This document shows positions 19,775-28,227 of a stretch of DNA of 64,000 nucleotides, piece by piece (positions within the stretch are counted from its first letter, which is position 1; the number at the start of each line of letters is the position of its first letter). Under the pieces are notes generated by a model. That model saw only the letters and a program-made list of their open reading frames with translations. It ran no database searches and was not told where the DNA came from. Source of the stretch: Candidatus Effluviviaceae Genus I sp. (GTDB lineage Bacteria; Joyebacterota; Joyebacteria; Joyebacterales; Joyebacteraceae); NCBI GenBank assembly GCA_016867725.1, contig VGIX01000004.1, forward strand, positions 42,133-106,132, written 5' to 3'. Both the position numbers and the translations under genes were made by a program.

Positions 19775-22198
19775 ATGTCGCTCCGCTCGCGCGTGCTTCT
19801 TGCTGTCGTTCTCTTCCTCACGCTGGTGTCTGCGCTTCCGTCCGCCGCGCAGGTCGTCAGCAGCATCGCCGTCGAGGGCAATCGCCTCGTCAGCCGCGAC
19901 AGGATCCTCCTGACGCTCGGGCTCAGGATCGGCGAGGAGCCTACGGCCCAGGCCGTCCGCGAGGGCATCCGCCGCCTCTACGCGCTCGGGGACTTCTCGG
20001 ACATCGTCCTCGAGGGCGAGCGGCTCGATGACGGGACGCTCAGGGTCTTCGTGATCGTTGAGGAGCGGCCGAGGATCTCCGAGGTCGTGGTGCTGGGCAA
20101 CGACAAGGTGTCGGACTCCGACCTCCGCGCCGTGATCGTGCTGAAGGCCGGCTCTCCCTTCGACGAGAGCCGGCTCGAGGACTCGAAGGTGGCCGTGCGC
20201 GGGCTCCTCGAGCGCCGCGGCTTCGGCGCCGGCGCCGTCGAGGCGAAGTCGGTCCCGACGTCGGACAGCACGGTCAGAGTCGTGTTCACGATCAGCGAGG
20301 GGCAGCGCATCACGGTCAAGGAGATCGTGTTCGAGGGGAACGACTCCCTGTCGGCCGGCGAGCTCAAGAAGGTCATGAAGACGAAGGAGGACCGCTGGTG
20401 GCGCACCGACGCCTTCCTTGACACGGCGGTCCTCGAGCAGGACCTTCGCGAGATCGTCGCCCGCTACCGGGCGGCCGGGCACATCGACGCGAAGGTGGCC
20501 GGCTACGACACGAGCCACGACAGCACGGGGCGGCGCGTCACGGTGACCGTGCGCGTGGACGAGGGCGCGCAGTACAGGGTCTCCGCGGTGGAGTGGACCG
20601 GGGCGTCGGACTTCGCAGCCCCGGAACTCGACGGGTTGTCGACCGTGAAGGTCGGCGCGGTGTACGACCCCAAGTCCGTGGCCGAAACGGTCGGAGCGGT
20701 GAGGAGCTGGTACGGGGAGCGCGGGTACATCCGGGCGCGCATCGACACGACCGAGGAGGCCGAATCGGAGGGGACGCTCAGGCTCCGCTTCGCGGTCCGG
20801 GAGAACGAGCCTGCGCACATCGGGCAGATCCACATCACCGGCAACACGCGCACCAAGGAGAAGATCATCCGCCGTGAGCTCACCGTCAAGCCCGGTGACC
20901 TCTACCACACGTCCGACATCATCGCCAGCCAGCGCAGGATCGCGAACCTCGGCTTCTTCGACGACCGCTACCTGAGCGTTCACTTCTCCGACAGCAGGAC
21001 CCCGGGGGATGTGGACCTCACGTTCAACGTCGCCGAGCGGCAGACGGGTCGGGCCGGCGTCGGCATCTCCACCAGTCAGAAGGGCGTCACCGGGTTTCTC
21101 GAGCTCACCGAGGGCAACCTGTTCGGCAACGGGCAGTTCCTCAACCTCAAGTGGGAGTTCGGGAAGAAGACCAACGAGATCGTGCTGGGGTTCACGGAGC
21201 CCTGGTTCCGTGACCGCGACCTCACCGTGGGCTTCGACCTCTACGATCGGGACGACAAGCGGGCCTACAGCGGGTTCAGCGACAGCTTCTACGAGAAGTA
21301 CTTCGCCGACGTCGTCAGCCCGGAGGAGCTGCAGGACATCCTCGACGGCGACGACGACGGCGTCCGCTACTACGTCGTGAAGCGCGAGCGCCGCGGCGGC
21401 GACGTGAGGCTGGGCTGGCCGTTCATGGGATCGCGGAGCACGATGCTCTACGTGACGTACACGCTGGAGCAGGTCCGCCAGGCCGAGTACGTCGACGTCA
21501 CCACGGACGTGAGCGATACGAGCGGCGTCGTGATCGGCACGAGCTCGCGGAAGTACGAGCGCTGGGTCCCGAAGTGGCAGTGGCGGAGCGGGCTCTCCAC
21601 GACGCTGGTCCGCCGCACGACCGACCGGCGGTTCCATCCGAGATTGGGAAGCCACACGCGCCTGCGGGCGGACCTCTTCGGGGGCGCCTTCGGCGGCGAC
21701 GTGGACTACCAGCGGTACGTGGTGGACTCGCGGACGCACGTCCCGGCCTTCTGGGGGACGACCCTCATGGTGCGAGGCCGGGCCGGCATCGTGACGGGCT
21801 ACGGCGATCCCGGCACGGTCCCGGACGACACGAAGTTCGAGCTTGGCGGCGTGGGGGCTGACGGCATCCGTGGGTATCGGGACCTCTCGATCCTCCCGGT
21901 CGGTGAGACCCTCTACGGCGGGCGCACGATGCTCATCGGCTCGTTGGAGCTCAAGTTCCCTCTGACCAAGGAGACGAGCGACCTTCCCATCCGGGGCGTT
22001 CTCTTCATCGACGGCGGCAACACGTGGAAGAGCGTCGAGGAGACGGCGCCGGGGGCCGGGCTCTACTGGGGAGTGGGCGCGGGCGTCCGCGTGGACCTGC
22101 CCATGCTCGGCGGCATCGGCGTTGACATGGGCTACGGCCTCGACGAGATCAAGGGCGGGGACTGGATCGTGCACTTCCAGTTCGGGATGGAGTACTAG
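19775..22198 (+). CDS. bamA: Outer-membrane protein assembly factor BamA
   Basis: BamA inserts beta-barrels into the outer membrane. The 807-residue product has a signal peptide (about 1-25, ending PSAAQ), five POTRA domains (starts visible as SSIAVEGNRLVSRDRIL, ISEVVVLGNDKVSDSDLR, ITVKEIVFEGNDSLSAGELK, YRVSAVEWTGA and IGQIHITGNTRTKEKIIRREL) and a C-terminal 16-strand barrel beginning near residue 430. The barrel contains the Omp85 loop-6 motif in the form GADGIRGYRD (VRGF/Y in other families) and ends with aromatic FQFGMEY. It follows tamB and leads into skp and the lpx genes, a common outer-membrane biogenesis cluster. GGAGG lies 8 bases before ATG 19775. Confidence 0.95.
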   Translation: MSLRSRVLLAVVLFLTLVSALPSAAQVVSSIAVEGNRLVSRDRILLTLGLRIGEEPTAQAVREGIRRLYALGDFSDIVLEGERLDDGTLRVFVIVEERPRISEVVVLGNDKVSDSDLRAVIVLKAGSPFDESRLEDSKVAVRGLLERRGFGAGAVEAKSVPTSDSTVRVVFTISEGQRITVKEIVFEGNDSLSAGELKKVMKTKEDRWWRTDAFLDTAVLEQDLREIVARYRAAGHIDAKVAGYDTSHDSTGRRVTVTVRVDEGAQYRVSAVEWTGASDFAAPELDGLSTVKVGAVYDPKSVAETVGAVRSWYGERGYIRARIDTTEEAESEGTLRLRFAVRENEPAHIGQIHITGNTRTKEKIIRRELTVKPGDLYHTSDIIASQRRIANLGFFDDRYLSVHFSDSRTPGDVDLTFNVAERQTGRAGVGISTSQKGVTGFLELTEGNLFGNGQFLNLKWEFGKKTNEIVLGFTEPWFRDRDLTVGFDLYDRDDKRAYSGFSDSFYEKYFADVVSPEELQDILDGDDDGVRYYVVKRERRGGDVRLGWPFMGSRSTMLYVTYTLEQVRQAEYVDVTTDVSDTSGVVIGTSSRKYERWVPKWQWRSGLSTTLVRRTTDRRFHPRLGSHTRLRADLFGGAFGGDVDYQRYVVDSRTHVPAFWGTTLMVRGRAGIVTGYGDPGTVPDDTKFELGGVGADGIRGYRDLSILPVGETLYGGRTMLIGSLELKFPLTKETSDLPIRGVLFIDGGNTWKSVEETAPGAGLYWGVGAGVRVDLPMLGGIGVDMGYGLDEIKGGDWIVHFQFGMEY

Positions 22199-22245
22199 CG
22201 CAGCGGACGCGGCGGACGGGAAGCGGCGCTCTCGCGGAGGGAGAG

Positions 22246-22773
22246 ATGAGGATGCGAGTCGTGGTGGTCCTGGCGGTCCTCGCCGTGGCGGCGCTGGCCG
22301 CGACGGCGGGCGCGGCGGACAAGTTCGGCTACGTCAACTCGGAGCAGATCCGGCTGGGGTACATGGGCGCGAAGGACGTCGACTCCCAGCTCGAGGCGAG
22401 CGTGTCCGACTGGAGGGCCAAGGCCCGCGAGATGGAGAAGGAGATCGACGCTCTCGTGTCGGAGCTCCAGAGTCAGCGGCTGCTTCTCTCCGACGATGCC
22501 GCGCGGGCGAAGGAACAGGCGATCCGGGACAAGCAGGCCGCGTTCGAGCGCTACCTCAACGAGGTCTGGGGCGTGGGCGGGCTCGTCGCGAGGCGCGAGG
22601 CGGAGCTCTGGCAGCCGGTCTTCGACAAGGCGACGGCCATCATCGACGACATCGGCGAGAGCGGCGGCTACGTGATGATCTTCGACGCCTCGCAGATGGG
22701 GATCGTGTACGCGGCCCCGTCGACCGATCTCACGCAGCAGGTCCTGGACAGGCTCAACAGCGGGGCGGAGTAG
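22246..22773 (+). CDS. Periplasmic chaperone Skp/OmpH family
   Basis: Skp-type chaperones hold unfolded outer-membrane proteins in the periplasm. The 175-residue product has a signal peptide (about 1-23, ending TAGAA), the OmpH opening FGYVNSEQIRLGYMGAKD, a long charged coiled coil (45-105) and a closing beta element (GYVMIFDASQMGIVYAAPSTDLTQQVLDRLN), all as in OmpH proteins. ATG 22246 follows GGAGGGAG. It lies 47 bases after bamA and 24 before lpxD, the standard bamA-skp-lpxD order. Confidence 0.9.
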   Translation: MRMRVVVVLAVLAVAALAATAGAADKFGYVNSEQIRLGYMGAKDVDSQLEASVSDWRAKAREMEKEIDALVSELQSQRLLLSDDAARAKEQAIRDKQAAFERYLNEVWGVGGLVARREAELWQPVFDKATAIIDDIGESGGYVMIFDASQMGIVYAAPSTDLTQQVLDRLNSGAE

Positions 22774-22797
22774 CGGGACCGCCCTCACCGGAACCTG

Positions 22798-23844
22798 ATG
22801 AACTGGACCCTCGACGAGGTCGCGAAGCGCATAGGCGGGACGGTCGTCGGCGACGGCTCGGTCGAGCTCACCGGCGTCTCCGGGATCAGGGAGGCCCAGC
22901 CCGGGCATCTCACGTTCCTCTCCAATCCGAAGTACGCCAGGTATCTCGAGACGACGCGAGCGTCGGCGGTCATCGTCGACGCCTCGTGTGAGGGGATGGC
23001 GGCGGGCGGGCCGGCGGCCCGCCTCGTGACAGGGAACGCCTACGCCTCCTTCGCGCGGGCCGTGAGGCTCTTCACGGGGGAGGAGTTCCGGCCGCCGGTC
23101 GGCGCGCATCCGGCGGCGCACGTGGCGCCCGGCGCGATGCTCGGGCACGGCGTCGCCGTGGGGCCGCACGCCATCGTGATGGACGGCGCGCGGATCGGCG
23201 AGGGCACGGTGGTCCACGGGGGCGCCTACATCGCGCCGGGGGCCGTGATCGGGCGCGACTGCGTGATTTACCCCAACGTGACGGTGAAGTCCCCGAGCGT
23301 CATCGGCGACCGCGTGATCGTGCACGCCGGGTCCGTCATCGGCTGCGACGGCTTCGGCTTCGCGCGCGAGGGCGGCGAGCAGGTCAAGGTCCCGCAGGTT
23401 GGCAACGTCGTCATCGAGGACGACGTGGAGGTCGGGGCGAACGTCTGCATCGCCCGCGCGACCCTGGGGACCACGCGCGTCGGGCGCGGCACGAAGATCG
23501 ACAACCTGGTGCAGATCGCCCACAACGTCGTCATCGGCGAAGGTTCGATCATCGTGGCGCAGGTCGGCATCTGCGGGAGCGCCGAGATCGGCGACCACGT
23601 CGTGCTGGCGGGGCAGGCGGGCATCGCCGGCCACCTGACCATCGGGGACGGGGCCGTGGTCGGCGCGCAGGCGGGCGTCACGAAGTCCGTGCCGCCCGGG
23701 GAGCGGGTGTCGGGGTATCCGGCGCGCAGGCACGCGCTGTCCAAGCGGTTGAACGCCTGCATCCAGGCGCTGCCGGACCTCCTCAGGAGGGTGCGGGAGG
23801 TCGAGCGGCGGCTCGCCGCTTCGGAGAAGGAGGGGAAGTGCTGA
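22798..23844 (+). CDS. lpxD: UDP-3-O-(R-3-hydroxyacyl)glucosamine N-acyltransferase
   Basis: LpxD adds the N-linked hydroxyacyl chain in lipid A synthesis. The 348-residue product has the N-terminal uridine-binding domain (1-100; [20 protein letters not shown]) and a left-handed beta-helix of hexapeptide repeats (105-310). The catalytic histidine motif is present as [22 protein letters not shown]. The C-terminal helix with [17 protein letters not shown] is normal for the trimer. The stop overlaps the GTG of the lpxC-fabZ gene by seven bases. Confidence 0.95.
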   Translation: MNWTLDEVAKRIGGTVVGDGSVELTGVSGIREAQPGHLTFLSNPKYARYLETTRASAVIVDASCEGMAAGGPAARLVTGNAYASFARAVRLFTGEEFRPPVGAHPAAHVAPGAMLGHGVAVGPHAIVMDGARIGEGTVVHGGAYIAPGAVIGRDCVIYPNVTVKSPSVIGDRVIVHAGSVIGCDGFGFAREGGEQVKVPQVGNVVIEDDVEVGANVCIARATLGTTRVGRGTKIDNLVQIAHNVVIGEGSIIVAQVGICGSAEIGDHVVLAGQAGIAGHLTIGDGAVVGAQAGVTKSVPPGERVSGYPARRHALSKRLNACIQALPDLLRRVREVERRLAASEKEGKC

Positions 23845-25154
23845 GGACGTGCCAGCGGACGCTCCGCGGCCCCTGCTCGTACCATGGCGTCGGCCTGCAC
23901 ACCGGACGGGACTCCACCGTCACCTTCAAGCCCGCGCCCCCGGGCTCCGGCATCGTCTTCGTCCGCTCGGACGTGCCTTCCGCGCCGCCCATCCAGGCAT
24001 CGATCCGCAACGTCATGATGCGAGGCGAAACGCCGCGGCGCACGACGCTCTCGTCGGGCGGCGTGCAGGTGTGCACCGTCGAGCACGTCCTGGCCGCGCT
24101 TCTCGGCCTGGGCATCGACAACGTCGTCGTCGAGCTCACGTCCGACGAGCCGGCGGAGCCGACCGACGGGAGCTGCAGGCCCTTCGTGGACATCATCACG
24201 AAGGCCGGCATCGTCGAGCAGGACGCGCCGCTGCAGCACCTCGAGATCGTGGAACCCGTGAGCTACAGCGACGGCGGCGTGTCGCTCTTCGCCGCCCCGC
24301 ACAACGGCTTCCGCGTCAGCTTCACGATCGACTACCCGAACCCGACGATCGGCGCGCAGTACGCGAGCTTCGAGATCGACGAGGAGACCTTCCGCAAGGA
24401 GATCGCGTCGGCCAGGACGTTCGCGCTCCAGGAGGATCTCGAGGGGCTCAAGAGGATCGGGCTCATCCGCGGCGGGAGCCTCGAGAACGCGATCGTCGTC
24501 GGCAGCGAGGGGATCGTCAACAAGGACAAGCTCAGGTTCCGCGACGAGTTCGTCCGGCACAAGGTCCTCGATCTCCTGGGGGACCTCGCGCTCGTGGGCA
24601 TGCCGCTCGTCGGGCACATCTACGCCTCGAAGTCGGGGCACGCGTCCAACGTGCGCTTCGTCGAGCGGATCTGCGACTCGATCCACCAGGGGAAGGCGCG
24701 GTACCGCGAGACGTCGAGATGGGACATCGACGACATCGAGCAGGTCCTGCCGCACCGCTATCCGTTCCTTCTCGTGGACAGGATCCTCGAGCTCGACGAC
24801 CGCCGCGTCGTGGGGATCAAGAACTTCACCGCCGACGAGTGGTTCTTCATGGGGCACTTCCCGGGCCACCCGATCGTGCCGGGCGTTCTCCTCATCGAGG
24901 CGATGGGCCAGGTCGGCGGGTTCCTGCTGCTCTCGAGGGTGCCGGACCGCGAGCGCAAGCTCGTGTACTTCATGGGCATCGACAACGCGCGGTTCCGCCG
25001 GCCGGTCAGGCCGGGCGACACCGTGCGGTTCGAGCTCGAGCTCGTGCGCCTCAGGCGCGGGACGTGCAAGATGCGGGGCGCCGCCTACGTGCGCGGCGAG
25101 CTCGCGGTGGACGGCGAGCTCTGGTCGCAGGTCGTCGACAGGGAGCGGAGATAG
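23838..25154 (+). CDS. lpxC-fabZ: LpxC-FabZ fusion: UDP-3-O-acyl-GlcNAc deacetylase and hydroxyacyl-ACP dehydratase
   Basis: Two enzymes are joined in one 438-residue chain. Residues 1-290 are LpxC, the zinc deacetylase that commits to lipid A ([49 protein letters not shown] and the GHASN histidine loop). Residues 294-438 are FabZ ([19 protein letters not shown], then [20 protein letters not shown] with its catalytic His and Glu). FabZ and LpxC compete for the same hydroxyacyl-ACP pool, so fusion fixes their ratio. Such fusions are known mainly from Bacteroidetes and related FCB phyla. It overlaps lpxD and abuts lpxA without a gap. Confidence 0.95.
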   Translation: MLRTCQRTLRGPCSYHGVGLHTGRDSTVTFKPAPPGSGIVFVRSDVPSAPPIQASIRNVMMRGETPRRTTLSSGGVQVCTVEHVLAALLGLGIDNVVVELTSDEPAEPTDGSCRPFVDIITKAGIVEQDAPLQHLEIVEPVSYSDGGVSLFAAPHNGFRVSFTIDYPNPTIGAQYASFEIDEETFRKEIASARTFALQEDLEGLKRIGLIRGGSLENAIVVGSEGIVNKDKLRFRDEFVRHKVLDLLGDLALVGMPLVGHIYASKSGHASNVRFVERICDSIHQGKARYRETSRWDIDDIEQVLPHRYPFLLVDRILELDDRRVVGIKNFTADEWFFMGHFPGHPIVPGVLLIEAMGQVGGFLLLSRVPDRERKLVYFMGIDNARFRRPVRPGDTVRFELELVRLRRGTCKMRGAAYVRGELAVDGELWSQVVDRERR

Positions 25155-25931
25155 GTGAAGACGTCGGTCGACGAGAGGGCCGTCGTGGACCCCGGGGCGC
25201 AGCTCGGGGACGGCGTGACCGTGGGGCCGTTCGCGGTGGTCGGGCCGGGCGTGACCGTCGGGCGCGGTTCGCGCATCGAGTCCTCGGCGCTCATCGAGCG
25301 CGACACGACGATCGGGGACGGGTGCACCGTCGGGCACGGCGCCGTGCTCGGCACCGACCCGCAGGACCTCAAGTACCGCGGGGAGAGGACGTTTCTCACG
25401 GTCGGCGCGGGCACGAGCATCAGGGAGTACGCGACGGTCCACCGCGCGACCGGCGAGGGATCGGCGACGCTCGTCGGCGCCAACGTGCTCGTCATGGCCT
25501 ACGCCCACATCGCGCACAACTGCGTCATCGGCGACTCCGTCGTCATCGCGAACAGCGTGAACCTCGGAGGGCACGTCGTCATCGAGGAGCACGCGATCGT
25601 GGGCGGCATGACGCCGGTCCACCAGTTCGTGCAGATCGGCGCGTACAGCTTCGTCGGCGGGCTCTCGCGCGTCTCGAAGGACGTCCCGCCGTACTTCAAG
25701 GTCGCCGGCGTGCCCATGCGGCCGGTGGACGTCAACACGATCGGGCTTCAGCGCCACGGCTTCTCCGCCGAGGCGAGGGCGCGGATCCGTCGGGTCTACC
25801 GGCTCCTGTATCTCTCGGGGCTCAACACCTCGCAGGCGGTCGCCCGCATCCGCGAGGAGCTTCCCCCGGCGCCCGAGGTGGAGCGCATCCTGGGCTTCAT
25901 CGCGCGGTCCTCGAGGGGCATCGTGAAGTAG
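25155..25931 (+). CDS. lpxA: UDP-N-acetylglucosamine acyltransferase
   Basis: LpxA makes the first lipid A intermediate by O-acylating the sugar nucleotide. The 258-residue product is a hexapeptide-repeat trimer subunit with the catalytic histidine motif MAYAHIAHNCVIGD, the SREYATVHR-like segment IREYATVHRAT, and the C-terminal helical part (GLQRHGFSAEARARIRRVYR). GTG 25155 directly follows the previous stop; GGAG lies 7 bases upstream. Whether the acceptor is GlcNAc or its 3-amino form cannot be read from the motifs; the dehydrogenase gene that follows raises this question. Confidence 0.95.
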   Translation: MKTSVDERAVVDPGAQLGDGVTVGPFAVVGPGVTVGRGSRIESSALIERDTTIGDGCTVGHGAVLGTDPQDLKYRGERTFLTVGAGTSIREYATVHRATGEGSATLVGANVLVMAYAHIAHNCVIGDSVVIANSVNLGGHVVIEEHAIVGGMTPVHQFVQIGAYSFVGGLSRVSKDVPPYFKVAGVPMRPVDVNTIGLQRHGFSAEARARIRRVYRLLYLSGLNTSQAVARIREELPPAPEVERILGFIARSSRGIVK

Positions 25932-26015
25932 GCCTCGTCGCCCGCGCCCGCTCGTCTCGCGGCGCGGCCCTGCCTCCGCTCCGTCCCCGAGCATGTTCCG
26001 CGTGGAGGGCGCGCC

Positions 26016-27035
26016 GTGCTCAAGGTCGCCGTCATAGGGGTGGGGCACCTCGGCAGGCACCACGCCCGCGTGCTGTCCGGCCTCGGAGGATGCGAGCTCG
26101 TCGGGGTCCACGACACCGACGGCGCGCGCGCCGAGTCCATCGCGTCCCTGCACGGAACGAGGGTGTTCCCCGACCTGGACGGTCTCGTCGGCGCCGTGGA
26201 CGCGGCGGTCGTCGCGGTCCCCACGAGCGCGCACCACGCGGTGGCGAGCCGGTGTCTCGACGCCGGCGTTCACGTGCTCATCGAGAAACCGATCGCCTCG
26301 ACGCCCGAGGAGGCGCGCGACCTCGTCGCGCTCGCCCGCGCGAGGGGACGCCTCGTTCAGGTGGGGCACGTGGAGCGCTTCAACCCCGCGATCCGCGCCG
26401 CTCTGACCGTCCTCTCGGCCCCGAGGTTCATCGAGGCGCACAGGCTCGGCGTCTTCGCGCCGCGCGGCACCGACGTCGCGGTGGTGCTCGACCTCATGAT
26501 CCACGACATCGATCTCGTCCTCGCGACGGTGCGCTCGGACGTCTCGAGGATCGAGGCCGTGGGCGTGCCGGTGCTGTCGCCCAGCGTGGACATCGCCAAC
26601 GCGAGGCTCACGTTCGCCGACGGGTGCGTCGCCAACGTGACCGCAAGCCGGGTGTCCAGGGACAAGGTCAGGAAGATCCGGTTCTTCCAGCGCGACGCCT
26701 ACGTCTCGGTCGACTGCTCGCGCCCCATGGCCCAGGTGTTCCGCAGAAAGGACGTTCCCCGCGAGACGCTCCTCGCGATCGCGCGCGGCGAGGTCCCGGG
26801 GGGACTTGCGGACATCGTGGACTATCGGGAGCTCCCTCTGGACCAGAGCGAGCCCCTCGCGCTCGAGCTTCGGTCGTTCGCGGACGCCGTGAGCGGCGGG
26901 CGGCGGCCCGAGGTGGACGGCGAGGACGGCCTGAGGGCTCTCGAGGTGGCGTTCGAGATCCTGCGGCAGATCGGCTCTCATCCAGGCCGCGAGGCCGGGG
27001 CACCCGAGGCGGGCGCCGCGTGCCGCCCGGCCTGA
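26016..27035 (+). CDS. Gfo/Idh/MocA-family NAD(P)-dependent dehydrogenase, GnnA-like candidate
   Basis: The 339-residue product has a Rossmann start (KVAVIGVGHLGRHHARVLSGL), the family motif HVLIEKPIAST and the C-terminal sheet domain with VGHVERFNPAIRAA and DLMIHDIDLVLA. It oxidises or reduces a sugar hydroxyl or similar substrate. It lies between lpxA and lpxB, where in some bacteria GnnA oxidises UDP-GlcNAc at C3 before an aminotransferase (GnnB) makes the 3-amino sugar for lipid A. No GnnB-like gene is in the window, so this role is inference only. Start GTG 26016 is 84 bases after lpxA; GGAGG precedes it. Confidence 0.85.
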   Translation: MLKVAVIGVGHLGRHHARVLSGLGGCELVGVHDTDGARAESIASLHGTRVFPDLDGLVGAVDAAVVAVPTSAHHAVASRCLDAGVHVLIEKPIASTPEEARDLVALARARGRLVQVGHVERFNPAIRAALTVLSAPRFIEAHRLGVFAPRGTDVAVVLDLMIHDIDLVLATVRSDVSRIEAVGVPVLSPSVDIANARLTFADGCVANVTASRVSRDKVRKIRFFQRDAYVSVDCSRPMAQVFRRKDVPRETLLAIARGEVPGGLADIVDYRELPLDQSEPLALELRSFADAVSGGRRPEVDGEDGLRALEVAFEILRQIGSHPGREAGAPEAGAACRPA

Positions 27036-27052
27036 GCGGGCGGGGTTCTGCG

Positions 27053-28192
27053 ATGATGAGACAGGGTGCCTCGGTCCTTCTCGTCGCCGCGGAGGCGTCG
27101 GCGGACCTGCACGGCGCGAAGGTCGTGCGGAGGCTCAGAGAGCTCGCCCCGGCGGTGTCCGTCTACGGCGTCGGGGGAACTCGCCTGGCCGAGGCCGGAA
27201 TGGAGATCGTCCACGACGCGCGCGACTTCGCCGTCGTGGGGTTCGTCGAGGTGATCAGGCACGTCCCGCGCTTCGCGGCGGCCATGGGCGACCTCGTCCG
27301 CGCGGCCGCCGACAGGTCCACGCCTCTCGCCGTTCTCATCGACTATCCCGGTTTCAATCTGAGGCTCGCGGGGCGACTTCGCGACGCCGGCGTGCGCGTG
27401 CTCTACTACGTGAGCCCGCAGGTGTGGGCATGGGGCGAAGGGCGCGTGCGGCAGATCGCCGAGCGCGTGGACCGCATGGCGGTCGTCTTCGAGTTCGAAC
27501 GCGAGTTCTACCGCCGCCGCGGCGTCGAGGTCGAGTTCGTGGGGCATCCTCTTCTCGAGGAGCCGGGTCTGTGCGCTCCCCGTCGCGCTCCGCGGTCCCC
27601 TGGCTCGCCGCGTCTTCTGGGGCTTCTTCCGGGAAGCAGGAGGCAGGAGATCGAGCGGCACCTGCCGGCGATGCTGGGCGCGGCGGAGATCCTCGCGCGC
27701 GAGGCGCCGGGGCTGTCGCTCGCGTTGGGGCGCGCTCCCGGCGTCGACGCGGAGAGGGTCGAGGCGATGGTGAAGGCGTCCGGGCTCCGCGTGGACGTGG
27801 CGGACCCCGAGCGCGCGTACGACCTCATGCGGCGCGCCGACGCGCTCCTCGTGTCGTCCGGGACGGCGACGCTCGAGGCCGCGTGCGCAGGCGCGCCGAT
27901 GGTCATCGCGTACCGCATGGCGCCGCTGTCCTACGCGATCGCGCGCTCGCTCGTGAGGACGAGGCACATCGGCCTCGTGAACCTCGTTGCGGGCGAGGAG
28001 ATCGTGCCCGAGCTCGTTCAGGGGCAGGTGACGCCCCGCCGCCTCGCCGAGGCCGTCCGTCCGTTCCTCACGGACGACGCTCTGGCCGGACGCGTCTCGG
28101 AGCGTCTGCTCGGCGTGCGGTCGCGGCTCGGGACGCCGGGGGCGAGCGACAGGGTGGCGCGGATGGCGCTCGAGATGCTGCGGGGGGTCTGA
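27053..28192 (+). CDS. lpxB: Lipid-A-disaccharide synthase
   Basis: LpxB joins UDP-2,3-diacylglucosamine and lipid X to the tetraacyl disaccharide at the inner-membrane face. The 379-residue product is a GT19 GT-B fold with the opening LLVAAEASADLHGAKVVRRL (the GExSGD motif is EASADL here), GVGGTRLAEAGMEIV, YYVSPQVWAWGEGRVRQI, the LLPGSRRQEIERHLP nucleotide loop and VSSGTATLEAAC. Two tandem ATGs (27053, 27056) are possible starts and no clear ribosome site is visible. It follows the dehydrogenase gene by 17 bases. Confidence 0.94.
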   Translation: MMRQGASVLLVAAEASADLHGAKVVRRLRELAPAVSVYGVGGTRLAEAGMEIVHDARDFAVVGFVEVIRHVPRFAAAMGDLVRAAADRSTPLAVLIDYPGFNLRLAGRLRDAGVRVLYYVSPQVWAWGEGRVRQIAERVDRMAVVFEFEREFYRRRGVEVEFVGHPLLEEPGLCAPRRAPRSPGSPRLLGLLPGSRRQEIERHLPAMLGAAEILAREAPGLSLALGRAPGVDAERVEAMVKASGLRVDVADPERAYDLMRRADALLVSSGTATLEAACAGAPMVIAYRMAPLSYAIARSLVRTRHIGLVNLVAGEEIVPELVQGQVTPRRLAEAVRPFLTDDALAGRVSERLLGVRSRLGTPGASDRVARMALEMLRGV

Positions 28193-28227
28193 GCGTCGGG
28201 AACCGCTGGAAGCGCGGAGGTCGCCAC

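Noticed and set aside
23849-28192. A 1447-codon + strand frame running through lpxC-fabZ, lpxA and the dehydrogenase into lpxB
   Set aside because: Only its end (from 27053) encodes a recognisable protein, LpxB; the rest is an off-frame shadow of the overlapping genes.
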